This document shows positions 1 through 6,311 of a DNA stretch of 10,862 nt, in pieces. Each line of letters opens with the position of its first letter. The stretch's first letter is position 1. The position numbers were made by a program, and so were the translations under genes. This DNA is from CAZNNH01 sp964574335 (GTDB lineage Bacteria; Acidobacteriota; Vicinamibacteria; Fen-336), in assembly GCA_964574335.1 (NCBI GenBank), contig CAZNNH010000201.1, forward strand, positions 1-10,862, written 5' to 3'. The notes beneath the pieces were generated by a model that saw only the letters and a program-made list of their open reading frames with translations, did not search any database and was not told the DNA's origin.

Positions 1-299
1 TCAAGTGCTACGAGTCGGCCATGATCTGGGCCAAGACCGAAGGCACCATCTGCGCTCCCGAGACCAGCCACGCCATCGCCGCGGCAATCGACGAGGCTGT
101 CGACTGCCGCGAGAGCGGCGAGCAGAAGGTCATCCTGTTCAACTACAGCGGCCACGGCCTGATGGATCTCGCCGGGTACGACGCCTTCATGAGCGGCAAG
201 CTGACCGACTACGTGATGCCCGAGTCGGAGATCCTGGAGAACCTGGCCAAGCTGGCGGGCATGCCCAAGGCCGAGGCGCGCAAGACCGGGAAGTGGTAG
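1..299 (+). CDS. trpB: TrpB2-like tryptophan synthase beta chain (3' end only)
   Basis: This is the C-terminal 98 residues of a PLP-dependent enzyme whose start lies before the window. The frame is open from base 3 to the TAG at 297-299. The fragment has the segment EGTICAPETSHAIAAAIDEA, followed by KVILFNYSGHG and a DLAGYDAFMSGKL stretch. This matches the end of the TrpB2 branch of tryptophan synthase beta proteins, where SGHG replaces the SGRG of canonical TrpB. The family condenses indole with serine to give tryptophan and often acts without a neighbouring trpA. The catalytic lysine and most of the PLP site are outside the window, so activity cannot be judged. Other fold-type II PLP enzymes are a less likely alternative. 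No terminator was recognised after the stop. Confidence 0.88.
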   Translation, partial: KCYESAMIWAKTEGTICAPETSHAIAAAIDEAVDCRESGEQKVILFNYSGHGLMDLAGYDAFMSGKLTDYVMPESEILENLAKLAGMPKAEARKTGKW

Positions 300-380
300 G
301 CGCCACGAGCCGAGCACGAGCACCAGACGCGCCAGACGCACGTCCTTGGCGCCGAGGTGCCGTTGGCGAGCCGCATGGAC

Positions 381-587
381 AGCGGCGGAATAGGTGCCCT
401 GGTTGGGCGCCGACCAGCGAATCCGGTTGTAGTCGATGTTCCCGCCGAACGAGGTGCGCGTCTTGCGGCATCAGACGATGCCCCCGCTGGCCCCGAAACC
501 GTAGGAGCGCAAGCTGGTGTTGCCCATCGGGGACGGCGGCATGTCGAGCCATCGCCAGCGGTTCGATGCGGAGCCTGGGGAACGCCG
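381..587 (-). pseudogene. Coding-like relic with an in-frame TGA, unidentified protein
   Basis: Read on the minus strand from just after a stop at 588-590, one frame gives a protein-like sequence containing WRWLDMPPSPMGNTSLRSYG, then GFGASGGIV, then a TGA at 471-473, and then TSFGGNIDYNRIRW and SAPNQGTYS. Wobble positions in this frame are mostly G or C, unlike the overlapping forward frame, which argues that it once encoded protein. The aromatic- and Gly/Asn-rich composition also does not look like random GC-rich translation. The TGA could be a mutated TGG (Trp). Downstream, the frame stays open toward the trpB stop but loses its protein-like character, perhaps after a frameshift near 380. 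I do not recognise the family. It reads toward trpB2, so it would have been convergent with it. Confidence 0.45.
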
Positions 588-814
588 TCAATGATGCGTG
601 CGCTGCGCTGCGAAAGGACTCGCGCGCCAAGGCGAGTGGCGAGCCACGCGTCGCCACGACCGACCAGCCCTGACAATCCAGCGCGTCGTCCGCGCCTGGA
701 GCCTTGTTACTGTAGGTCTCGTCGAGCACCCTGGACCCCCCTAGGGAGCCAGCCCGGCCGTCGTTCACCGGATCTCCCGTCCGAGGCGGTCCACCCGGGC
801 CGCCCGGCGCCGCA

Positions 815-838
815 GGAATCCCTTTGGGAATCCTTTGG
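815..838. repeat. Imperfect 12-bp tandem repeat
   Basis: GGAATCCCTTTG at 815-826 is followed directly by GGAATCCTTTGG at 827-838. They differ by a one-base slip in the C run. With only two copies, this is probably a local duplication of no known function. Confidence 0.4.
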
Positions 839-902
839 CGGTTGCCCATGCAACCAGGCACGTGGGGCGCCCATATTGGTGGATGACACCAGGGATACAG
901 GG

Positions 903-1058
903 ATGACCACCGACCCAGCTCCGGACGACTACATTCTCGCTCCCGCCAGGCGTGCCGCACTTGGGTGGTGCAGGGCATGGGGCCTCCCGTGGACCTGGGT
1001 CGCGTACCATGTCTGGCCACCCTGGGCAAGGACCACTCGACATCTCTGGGGCCGATAG
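903..1058 (+). CDS. Possible Trp-rich small ORF upstream of the radical SAM pair
   Basis: This is a 51-residue frame from ATG 903 to TAG 1056-1058, ending 3 bases before the B12-binding radical SAM start codon. An AGGG at 891-894 sits 8 bases before the ATG, a usable Shine-Dalgarno spacing. The N-terminal part is polar and acidic (MTTDPAPDDY). The C-terminal half is unusual: it holds all seven Trp residues and one Cys (for example LGWCRAWGLPWTW), ending in LWGR. An acidic N-terminus and an unusual C-terminus next to radical SAM enzymes resemble a RiPP leader and core. Against it, wobble bias is only moderate, no known precursor motif is seen, and TGG codons arise easily in GC-rich DNA. The call is speculative; it could be non-coding leader sequence. 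Confidence 0.25.
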   Translation: MTTDPAPDDYILAPARRAALGWCRAWGLPWTWVAYHVWPPWARTTRHLWGR

Positions 1059-1061
1059 CGA

Positions 1062-2444
1062 ATGAGCACCGTTGTCCTGTTCATACCGGCCGCCTCGCCG
1101 AAGGCGCGCTACGGCCGACTCCGCCGTGTCCTGGGCAAGGGGACCATCCGGCCCCACCTCGGGCTCCTCTCTCTGGGCGGTGTCCTGAGACGAGCTGGTC
1201 ACACTGTCCACCTGGTGGACGCGATGGCCCTTGGCCTGGACGCCGACCAAGCCGCATCCCAAGTCCTGAGCCTGTCTCCGGACATCGTGGCCTGCACCGC
1301 TTACTCGCTGTCGATCGCCGAGGCTGCTGCGGTCGCTGCCCGCATCAAGCGGGCCAGCGCCCGGACGTGGACCGTCATCGGCGGACCGCACCTGACGGCC
1401 GTCCCGGAACAGACCCTGACTCGCTACGACTCCTTTGACATCGGTGTTGCCGGGGAAGGCGAGCAGACGGTTCTGGCGTTGGCAGCGCGGTACGGCCAGG
1501 CAGGCCTACGAGATATCGACGGGCTGGTGCTCCGGGACCACGACCGCGTCGAGAGGACCCCGCCACGGGCTCTCATTGACGACCTCGACAGCCTCCCCTT
1601 CCCGGCCTGGGACCTGCTCGCCGGCTACCCTGACAGCTACCCCCTACATCGAAGCCGATACCGCCGCTATCCAGTCGCCGATGTGGTCACGTCCCGGGGG
1701 TGCCCCTTCCAGTGCACGTTCTGTGACAAGGCAGTGTTCGGCTCACGCTTCCGCGGCTTCAGTGCTGCGTACGTCACGGACCTGCTGCGGTGGCTGCATC
1801 GCGAGATCGGGGTCGCCGAGATCATGTTCAAGGATGATCTGATCATGCAGGACCACGATCGTTTCAGGCAGATCTGCGAGGGACTGCTCGAAACCGGCGC
1901 TCCATTGACATGGTCGTGCATGGGGCGAGCCGACCTGGTGGATGCGGAGCTTCTCCGGCTGATGAGGAGGGCCGGCTGCTGGCAGATCTCGTACGGCATC
2001 GAAAGTGGCAGCCAGCCTCTCCTCGACCGGGCCAAGAAGCGCCTGGACCTCGGCCAGGTCGAGCATGCCGTGACTATGACGAGACGGGCAGGTCTGTCCG
2101 CCCGTGGCTTCTTCATCCTGGGACTACCTGGTGAGACGAGGAGCTCGATCCGGGAGTCGATCGCTTTCGCAAAGAGGATTCCGCTCGATGACGTCAATGT
2201 GGCGCTGTGCACCCCGTTCCCGGGTTCCCGCCTGTACGCCGAGGCGTCGAGGCACGGGGAGTTTGACGCAGACTGGAGTGCGATGAACAAGCTCTCAGCC
2301 GTGTTCGTTCCGAGAGGACTCACCCGGAACGCGCTGGAGAGATCACTGGTTCGCTTCTTCGCGGAGTTCTACGGGCGCCCGAGGGTCCTGTGGAGCCTGG
2401 GCAGCCGGCTCGCCAGCCGTCCTCGCGAACGGCAACTGCCATGA
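1062..2444 (+). CDS. B12-binding domain radical SAM protein
   Basis: This 460-residue protein has the two-domain layout of cobalamin-dependent (class B) radical SAM enzymes. Residues 1-140 form a Rossmann-like B12-binding domain: the strand VVLFIPA, HLGLLSLGGVLRRAGHTV near 32-49, GGPH at 107-110 and GEGEQT at 131-136. The radical SAM core follows from about 200, with the [4Fe-4S]-binding motif C214-PFQ-C218-TF-C221 after TSRG. It continues through SYGIESGS and FFILGLPGET, which are typical of this family. Family members include methylases and ring-forming enzymes acting on peptides, tetrapyrroles, lipids or antibiotics; the substrate here cannot be read from sequence. The ATG at 1062 gives a proper first beta strand, though its Shine-Dalgarno is weak. 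The stop overlaps the start of the next radical SAM gene (ATGA), so the two are probably translated together. Nothing looks broken. Confidence 0.92.
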   Translation: MSTVVLFIPAASPKARYGRLRRVLGKGTIRPHLGLLSLGGVLRRAGHTVHLVDAMALGLDADQAASQVLSLSPDIVACTAYSLSIAEAAAVAARIKRASARTWTVIGGPHLTAVPEQTLTRYDSFDIGVAGEGEQTVLALAARYGQAGLRDIDGLVLRDHDRVERTPPRALIDDLDSLPFPAWDLLAGYPDSYPLHRSRYRRYPVADVVTSRGCPFQCTFCDKAVFGSRFRGFSAAYVTDLLRWLHREIGVAEIMFKDDLIMQDHDRFRQICEGLLETGAPLTWSCMGRADLVDAELLRLMRRAGCWQISYGIESGSQPLLDRAKKRLDLGQVEHAVTMTRRAGLSARGFFILGLPGETRSSIRESIAFAKRIPLDDVNVALCTPFPGSRLYAEASRHGEFDADWSAMNKLSAVFVPRGLTRNALERSLVRFFAEFYGRPRVLWSLGSRLASRPRERQLP

Positions 2445-3538
2445 GGGGGATAGCCGACCTGATCACGCTCGGTCCCTCGGCGGCCGCCTCCGCGCTCATC
2501 GGCCAGAGGGTCCTCTCTTGCCTTTGGGAGCTCACGTATCGCTGCAACGCGAGGTGCAGCATGTGCGGCTACTGGCGGCGAGCCGACGACCTCGGGGCAG
2601 AGCTCGAGCTGGACCAAGTGCGGGAGGGCCTGCGGAAGCTGCACATCCAGGGCTGCCGGGCTGTGAACTTCACTGGTGGCGAGCCAACGCTCCGCACGGA
2701 CCTGGAGGAGATCATTCGAGCCGCATCCCACCTGGGAATGTGGACGTCGATGGTTACTAACGGAACCCAACTCAGCCGCGAGAGAATCGGAAGGCTCAGG
2801 GACACCGGACTCGACAACCTCCTGCTGTCGTTCGACTCGATGGACCCTCGCAAGCACGACGGGCAGAGAGGCATCGACGGGTGCCACGCTGCCGTAGTGA
2901 AGTGCCTCGGCTGGCTGGCCGAGGAGTTCCTGGTCGGACACCGCTCCGGCGGGATCATGTGCGTCATCACCAAGCACAACCTGGACGAGATCCCGAGCAT
3001 CGTGCGGTTCGCCGGAGAACACGGGGTCCTTGCCGTGTTCCAGCCATACCATGCGCGCAAGACCGGATGCACTAGCCTCACCCTGCCGCCCGAGGAGCGG
3101 ACAATGCGAGTGCTGGCCAACCTCGAACGGGACCGCCAGAACGTGCTGAGCTCACCAACCTACCTGCGGGGATTCTCGCGATTCATCCAGGGCGAGGCGC
3201 TACCTCGGTGCCAGGCTGGCCGCAAGTACTGCAGCGTCGACCCTTTCGGCGGCCTTCATCCCTGCGTCGACCTGCCGAGCGCCGGCAACGTCCTACGCGA
3301 CGAGGTGAGCGTCGTCAGATCCCCAGAGGCGATCGAGAGCGTCAGAGGCTGCTCGGGATGCTGGTACTCCTTCCGGGGTGAATCGGAGGCGAGCCTCTCG
3401 TGGGTCGGGGTGGCTCAGAGGCTCCGGCTGCTCCTGCGACTGGTCAGGCAGAACAGGCGACGGCGGGTCAGCGCGGCTGCGCGGCTCAGCTCCCGGGCCG
3501 CTTCATCGTCATGGGGTCGCGGAGCGGCAGGTCGGTGA
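2441..3538 (+). CDS. Radical SAM protein with SPASM-like C-terminal cysteine domain
   Basis: This 365-residue enzyme starts at an ATG sharing four bases with the previous gene's stop (ATGA), so coupled translation decides the start; an upstream in-frame ATG at 2390 would lie inside the preceding gene. The radical SAM motif is C35-NAR-C39-SM-C42 and the SAM-contacting TGGEP is at 78-82. The C-terminal part has C257, C264, C275 (VDPFGGLHPC), then AGNVL, then C304-SG-C307. This resembles a SPASM or twitch domain binding an auxiliary Fe-S cluster, as in peptide- and protein-modifying radical SAM enzymes. After about residue 345 the chain becomes an Arg/Ser/Ala-rich tail, and its last 18 codons overlap a minus-strand coding-like relic (3486-3620). 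The natural C-terminus may therefore have been replaced. It probably acts in one pathway with its B12-dependent partner; the substrate is unknown. Confidence 0.9.
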   Translation: MRGIADLITLGPSAAASALIGQRVLSCLWELTYRCNARCSMCGYWRRADDLGAELELDQVREGLRKLHIQGCRAVNFTGGEPTLRTDLEEIIRAASHLGMWTSMVTNGTQLSRERIGRLRDTGLDNLLLSFDSMDPRKHDGQRGIDGCHAAVVKCLGWLAEEFLVGHRSGGIMCVITKHNLDEIPSIVRFAGEHGVLAVFQPYHARKTGCTSLTLPPEERTMRVLANLERDRQNVLSSPTYLRGFSRFIQGEALPRCQAGRKYCSVDPFGGLHPCVDLPSAGNVLRDEVSVVRSPEAIESVRGCSGCWYSFRGESEASLSWVGVAQRLRLLLRLVRQNRRRRVSAAARLSSRAASSSWGRGAAGR

Positions 3539-3620
3539 CCTTGCCTGCCAGCTCGGCAAGGGTGACGGCGTGCTGGCCATCGGGTGAGCCGGCAATCGGT
3601 GTTTGACGGCGTTCGCCGGC
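3486..3620 (-). pseudogene. C-terminal coding-like fragment, unidentified
   Basis: The minus strand here reads TPIAGSPDGQHAVTLAELAG followed by KVTDLPLRDPMTMKRPGS and a TGA at 3486-3488. Wobble positions are almost all G or C, a strong coding signature. Upstream of about 3620 the frame turns into low-complexity sequence. It looks like the last 40 or so codons of a gene whose body is lost or shifted. It overlaps the 3' end of the plus-strand radical SAM gene by 53 bases, so at least one of the two ends there is not ancestral. It shares its frame with the transposase relic upstream but is separated from it by that gene's stop. I do not recognise the family. Confidence 0.4.
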
Positions 3621-3761
3621 GGCTAGTAGGCAGGCTGAGGGTGGGCCGAGAACGGTCTCCGAGCTTGGGCAAGAGCCGCGAGGACGAGGGTGGGTGCGGG
3701 CGAGCCGGCACACAAACCCTGCGCTCGGGTGAGCGCGTTTCGACGGCCCGACGCGGCCGGG

Positions 3762-4010
3762 CTATCCCGCCTGAGCCAGGACGGGGAGGCGCCTGCTCGA
3801 CTCGTCGAGGAGGACGAGGAGGGTGCCTCGCCTCTGTTCTCACCCGGCCTTCCTCGAGGCGGCTCGACGGCGGCTGAGATGCGCAGGCTCGAGGCCGAGG
3901 AAGACCTCGGCAGGCGTGCTGTCTTCGAGGCCCTCGTGGGGGCGAAAGCAGAGGTGTTGGACGAGGACGATCTCGATCCTGCGCTTCAAGTCGCTGGCGG
4001 ACCGCGTCCC
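3762..4010 (-). pseudogene. Integrase-type (DDE) transposase C-terminal relic
   Basis: On the minus strand, 3876-3944 encodes RPHEGL, EDS, TPAEV, then FLGLEPAHL. This is the signature near the C-terminus of rve/DDE-type transposases (typically a YN-x-x-RPHEGLGG-x-TPAEV pattern, as in IS481/IS3-like elements). The same frame continues to a TGA at 3840-3842 and then reads GTLLVLLDESSRRLPVLAQA before a TAG at 3762-3764. A closing segment with RRLPVL is common in such transposases, so the TGA looks like a nonsense mutation inside the gene. The expected YN before RPHEGL is replaced by other residues, and the N-terminal DNA-binding and D-D-E parts are not recognisable. No terminal inverted repeats or target duplications could be identified. 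It is a dead insertion-sequence remnant, family uncertain. Confidence 0.6.
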
Positions 4011-4280
4011 AGGAGCGGCACATGCCCTTGAACGGGCTAGCCTGTGGTGCTCAGCGGGTGTCCATGACGACCGGGGCAGCCGCCTCCGCCACCGCGATGC
4101 CCGGGACGTCCCAGACCTCCTGACCCAGCTGAAGGTGCCGAGAGGGGCCGTCGTCAGCGCCATTGAGGTGCGGTCGACCGTCAGGTCCATCGATCGCGTC
4201 GGCGGACGGGTCCGCGCCCGACTGTATGACGTAGCGCTCGAGATGGCGGGGAAGAAGTGCTCTATCAGACCTGGAACGGC

Positions 4281-4293
4281 CATAATCGAGGGC
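4281..4293 (+). promoter_or_regulatory. Possible -10 element immediately before the rlmI start
   Basis: CATAAT at 4281-4286 matches five of six bases of the sigma-70 -10 consensus and stands out in GC-rich surroundings. Transcription starting about 7 bases later would begin at or next to the ATG at 4294, giving a nearly leaderless mRNA. No good -35 hexamer is found 16-18 bases upstream, and a GAGGG at 4288-4292 lies too close to the ATG to be a normal Shine-Dalgarno. Confidence 0.3.
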
Positions 4294-5466
4294 ATGGCGA
4301 CCATCGAGGGCCAGGTCCGCGTCAGTCACAAGGGGGCGGCCCGGGTCCGCCGCGGCCATCCCTGGGTGTTCCGCTCCGACGTCCAGCCGCCGCGGGGCGT
4401 CCCGGACGGGGCGGTGGTGGAGGTCACCGGACCGCGTGGCGTGAGGCTCGGCTTCGCCTTCTTCTCCTCCCGCTCCGAGATCTGCCTGCGGATGCTGGAG
4501 CGCGGCGAGCGGCTGACCGACGACTTCCTGGGCGTCCGCCTGGGGTCCGCCCTGGCCTGGCGGGACGAGGTGGCCGCCGGCGCCACGGCCTGTCGCCTGG
4601 TCCACGGAGAGGGCGATCGTCTGCCCTCGCTGATCGTCGATCGCTACGGCGACTACCTGGTGGTCCAGACCCTCTCGCAGGGAACCGATCGCCTGAAAGC
4701 CGAGATCGTCGACCGGCTGGTCGGGCGGCTGGCCCCCCGCGGCATCCTCGAGCGCAACGATCCCAAGGCCCGCGCCCTCGAGGGCCTGGAGCGGCGGGTT
4801 GGTCTGCTTCACGGCGAGGTCCCCGAGACCGTGGAGGTGGACGAGGGGGGCGTGAGGCTGGAGGTGGACCTCTGGAAGGGGCAGAAGACCGGTCTCTTCC
4901 TCGACCAGCGGGAGAACCACCAGGCCGCCGCCGGCTACGCCCATGGGCGGGTGCTGGACGCCTTCGCCTACAACGGCGGCTTCGGGCTGCAGGTGGCGGC
5001 TCGGGCGGAGCAGGTGACGATCGTGGATGCTTCGGCCGAGGCGGTGGCGCGCGCCCAGCGCATCGCGGAGCGCAACGGCCTGTCCAACGTGACCTGCCGC
5101 GAGGCCAACGCCTTCGACCTGCTGCGCGAGCTCGAGGGGGCGGGCGAGCGGTTCTCCACCGTGATCCTGGACCCTCCTGCCTTCGCCAAGAGCCGGGCGG
5201 CGGTGTCGAGGGCCCAGCGGGGCTACAAGGAGATCAACCTCCGTGGCCTCAAGCTGCTGGCCCCGGGGGGCTTCCTGATCACGTGCTCCTGCTCCCACCA
5301 TGTCCACGAGGCCGACTTCGAGGCCATCGTGGCCGACGCCGCGGCCGACGCCGGGATCTCGGTGACCCTGGTCGAGAAGCGCCGCCAGGCCCGCGACCAC
5401 CCGGTCCTGCTGGGCGTCCCCGAGACCCACTACCTCAAGTGCCTGGTCCTCCGCCGGGGCGACTGA
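4294..5466 (+). CDS. rlmI: RlmI/RlmK-family class I 23S rRNA cytosine methyltransferase
   Basis: This 390-residue protein matches the COG1092 family, of which E. coli RlmI makes m5C1962 in 23S rRNA. An N-terminal PUA RNA-binding domain spans about 1-75 (VRRGHPWVFRSDV at 18-30). A linker domain carries GEGDRLPSLIVDRYGDYL at 105-122. The SAM-binding methyltransferase domain begins with the conserved TGLFLDQREN (199-208) and has motif I LDAFAYNGGFG (221-231), the acidic VD at 244-245, DPPAF at 293-297 and TCSCS at 330-334, which includes the likely catalytic cysteine. The length is normal. I chose ATG 4294 because the PUA domain starts right after it; the frame is open upstream to 3823 but without homologous features. 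It converges on the GNAT gene with only 17 bases between the stops. The exact target base is inferred from the family. Confidence 0.9.
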   Translation: MATIEGQVRVSHKGAARVRRGHPWVFRSDVQPPRGVPDGAVVEVTGPRGVRLGFAFFSSRSEICLRMLERGERLTDDFLGVRLGSALAWRDEVAAGATACRLVHGEGDRLPSLIVDRYGDYLVVQTLSQGTDRLKAEIVDRLVGRLAPRGILERNDPKARALEGLERRVGLLHGEVPETVEVDEGGVRLEVDLWKGQKTGLFLDQRENHQAAAGYAHGRVLDAFAYNGGFGLQVAARAEQVTIVDASAEAVARAQRIAERNGLSNVTCREANAFDLLRELEGAGERFSTVILDPPAFAKSRAAVSRAQRGYKEINLRGLKLLAPGGFLITCSCSHHVHEADFEAIVADAAADAGISVTLVEKRRQARDHPVLLGVPETHYLKCLVLRRGD

Positions 5467-5483
5467 GCTCCGGTTGCCCGGCC

Positions 5484-6014
5484 CTAGCGCTCCCGAGATT
5501 CTGCCACGGTGCGCAGGGGAAGGAAGAAGGGCGCCGCACCACCGGGCAACGCGCCTTCACGCACTCCTTCGAGAGGCTCGAATCCGTACTTGGCGTAGAA
5601 GGCGACCGCCTCGGGCTTGGCATCGGTCACGACGCCGATGCAGCCCAGGGACTCCCTCAGCTCGAGCGCCAGGCTCAGGATGCGACGGAGCAGCGCCCGT
5701 CCCACGCCGAGTCCCTGGGAGCGGGCGTCGACGGCCAGTCGAGCCAGCCGAAGCATGGGGAGCGGATAGCCCGGCAGGCGTTTCCGCATCCTGGTTGACG
5801 GAGGGGTCCTCCGCTCGAGGCTGCCCACGCTCACGGTTGCATAGCCGAGAATCCGGGCCTCCAGCACCGCCCCGTACGTGACCGCGAGGTGGAGCTTGAA
5901 CTGGTTCTGGCCGGCGTAGTGCTGGAAGAACCGATCGATCTCCGGCTGACCGCAGGTGAAGGCGCTCCGGTCGTCGTCGGACCGGAGCGGCCGGATCTCA
6001 AGCTCTCCGGCCAC
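5484..6014 (-). CDS. GNAT-family acetyltransferase toxin (TacT-like)
   Basis: This 176-residue GCN5-related N-acetyltransferase is paired with an RHH antitoxin. The N-terminal part has CGQPEIDRFFQHYAGQNQ (21-38), matching the CG..-LD-F pattern of TacT/AtaT-like toxins. Motif A is LARLAVDARSQGLGVGRALL with the acetyl-CoA loop Q100-GL-G103-V-G105, and motif B is AVAFYAKYGFEPL (137-148), whose Tyr is the usual catalytic residue. Relatives block translation by acetylating the amino acid on charged tRNAs; the target here is inferred. The start is GTG at 6014, supported by GGGAG (6022-6026) seven bases upstream, and lies inside the antitoxin gene (17-base overlap). All key residues appear intact. 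A free-standing metabolic GNAT is less likely given the partner. Confidence 0.85.
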   Translation of the reverse strand: MAGELEIRPLRSDDDRSAFTCGQPEIDRFFQHYAGQNQFKLHLAVTYGAVLEARILGYATVSVGSLERRTPPSTRMRKRLPGYPLPMLRLARLAVDARSQGLGVGRALLRRILSLALELRESLGCIGVVTDAKPEAVAFYAKYGFEPLEGVREGALPGGAAPFFLPLRTVAESRER

Positions 6015-6273
6015 CCATCAGCTCCCGCAGTGCGCTGGGCGGTGGCGGGGCCTGCTCGGCCAGGGCGGCCGCCTGATCGAAGGCATCGTCGTCCAGCACG
6101 ATACGAACCGGGATCAGGGCCTCGTCGGGCAGCTCGCGCCGCGCCTGCATGAAGAACAGCAGCGCCTGCTCGACCACGTGGTTCTTCTTGAGGCCGCGGC
6201 TCTCGGTGAAGCGGTCGAGCTCCGCCTTGGTGGCGGACGAGATCGTGGCTGAGATCTGCGAATGCGCGGCCAT
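5998..6273 (-). CDS. RHH-type antitoxin (DUF1778/TacA-like) of the GNAT module
   Basis: This 91-residue protein is encoded directly upstream of, and overlapping, the GNAT toxin gene. Residues 5-45 (ISATISSATKAELDRFTESR onward to KKNHVVEQALLFFMQA) fit a ribbon-helix-helix DNA-binding domain. The C-terminal region (LDDDAFDQAAAL, then a Pro run, then ALRELM) resembles the toxin-neutralising tail of TacA-type antitoxins, which wraps the GNAT active site. I chose ATG 6273 because GAGG at 6279-6282 sits five bases upstream; an in-frame ATG at 6306 and the frame to 6351 would add residues outside the family pattern and lie at the promoter. The complex usually represses its own promoter, and a clear promoter with repeats lies just upstream. 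The middle section ELPDEALIPVRIV is longer than in typical DUF1778 proteins, so the assignment is to the group, not a subfamily. Confidence 0.8.
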   Translation of the reverse strand: MAAHSQISATISSATKAELDRFTESRGLKKNHVVEQALLFFMQARRELPDEALIPVRIVLDDDAFDQAAALAEQAPPPPSALRELMGGRRA

Positions 6274-6278
6274 GACCA

Positions 6279-6282
6279 CCTC
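6279..6282 (-). promoter_or_regulatory. Shine-Dalgarno deciding the antitoxin start
   Basis: GAGG on the minus strand lies five bases before the ATG at 6273. It favours this start over the in-frame ATG at 6306. Confidence 0.6.
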
Positions 6283-6285
6283 GCA

Positions 6286-6311
6286 ATGGAAACCAGTGAA
6301 ATCCATGGAAA
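6286..6311 (-). promoter_or_regulatory. Candidate operator repeats of the GNAT toxin-antitoxin operon
   Basis: Two copies of ATGGAAA (plus-strand reading, 6286-6292 and 6305-6311) lie 19 bases apart, start to start. The second contains the palindrome TCCATGGA (6302-6309). They cover the leader and abut the -10 element, where an RHH antitoxin complex would be expected to bind for autorepression. Binding is inferred from position. Confidence 0.4.

Larger units (their letters stand above)
300..902. other. Gene-poor interval between trpB2 and the radical SAM cluster
   Basis: I find no intact gene here. A forward frame is open from 357 to 1058, but its wobble positions are poorly biased and its protein is low-complexity, so I treat it as chance. 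The only coding-like signal is on the minus strand at about 381-587 (listed separately). From about 590 to 902 I see no recognisable protein, RNA gene or convincing promoter, only a short imperfect tandem repeat at 815-838. Confidence 0.6.
3539..4293. other. Decayed interval with minus-strand relics between radical SAM genes and rlmI
   Basis: No intact gene is present. The minus strand carries a transposase C-terminal relic (3762-4010) and the tail of another gene (3486-3620). From 4010 to 4293 the minus strand has moderately coding-like composition in more than one frame, as expected of a frameshifted gene, but no transposase catalytic motif could be read. The forward frame open from 3823 runs into rlmI; its first 157 codons show no family features and look like chance. 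Confidence 0.6.

Noticed and set aside
590..902. Promoter for the radical SAM cluster, such as CTGACA at 670-675 or CATATT at 872-877
   Set aside because: Neither hexamer has an acceptable partner at 15-19 bases, so no promoter is called.
357..1058. 233-codon forward frame between trpB2 and the radical SAM gene
   Set aside because: Wobble positions are weakly biased and the product is low-complexity. The minus strand at 381-587 has the better coding signal, and only the last 51 codons have a plausible start and Shine-Dalgarno.
3823..4293. N-terminal extension of rlmI to an upstream ATG
   Set aside because: The extra 157 residues show no rlmI family features and overlap the opposing transposase relic. 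The PUA domain begins just after 4294.
4051..5430. Long minus-strand open frame opposite rlmI
   Set aside because: It is an antisense shadow caused by the GC-rich codon bias of rlmI. Its translation has no family motifs, whereas the plus strand has a complete methyltransferase.
5467..5483. Terminator between the convergent rlmI and GNAT genes
   Set aside because: The 17-base gap and its edges show no convincing stem with a tight loop or T run.
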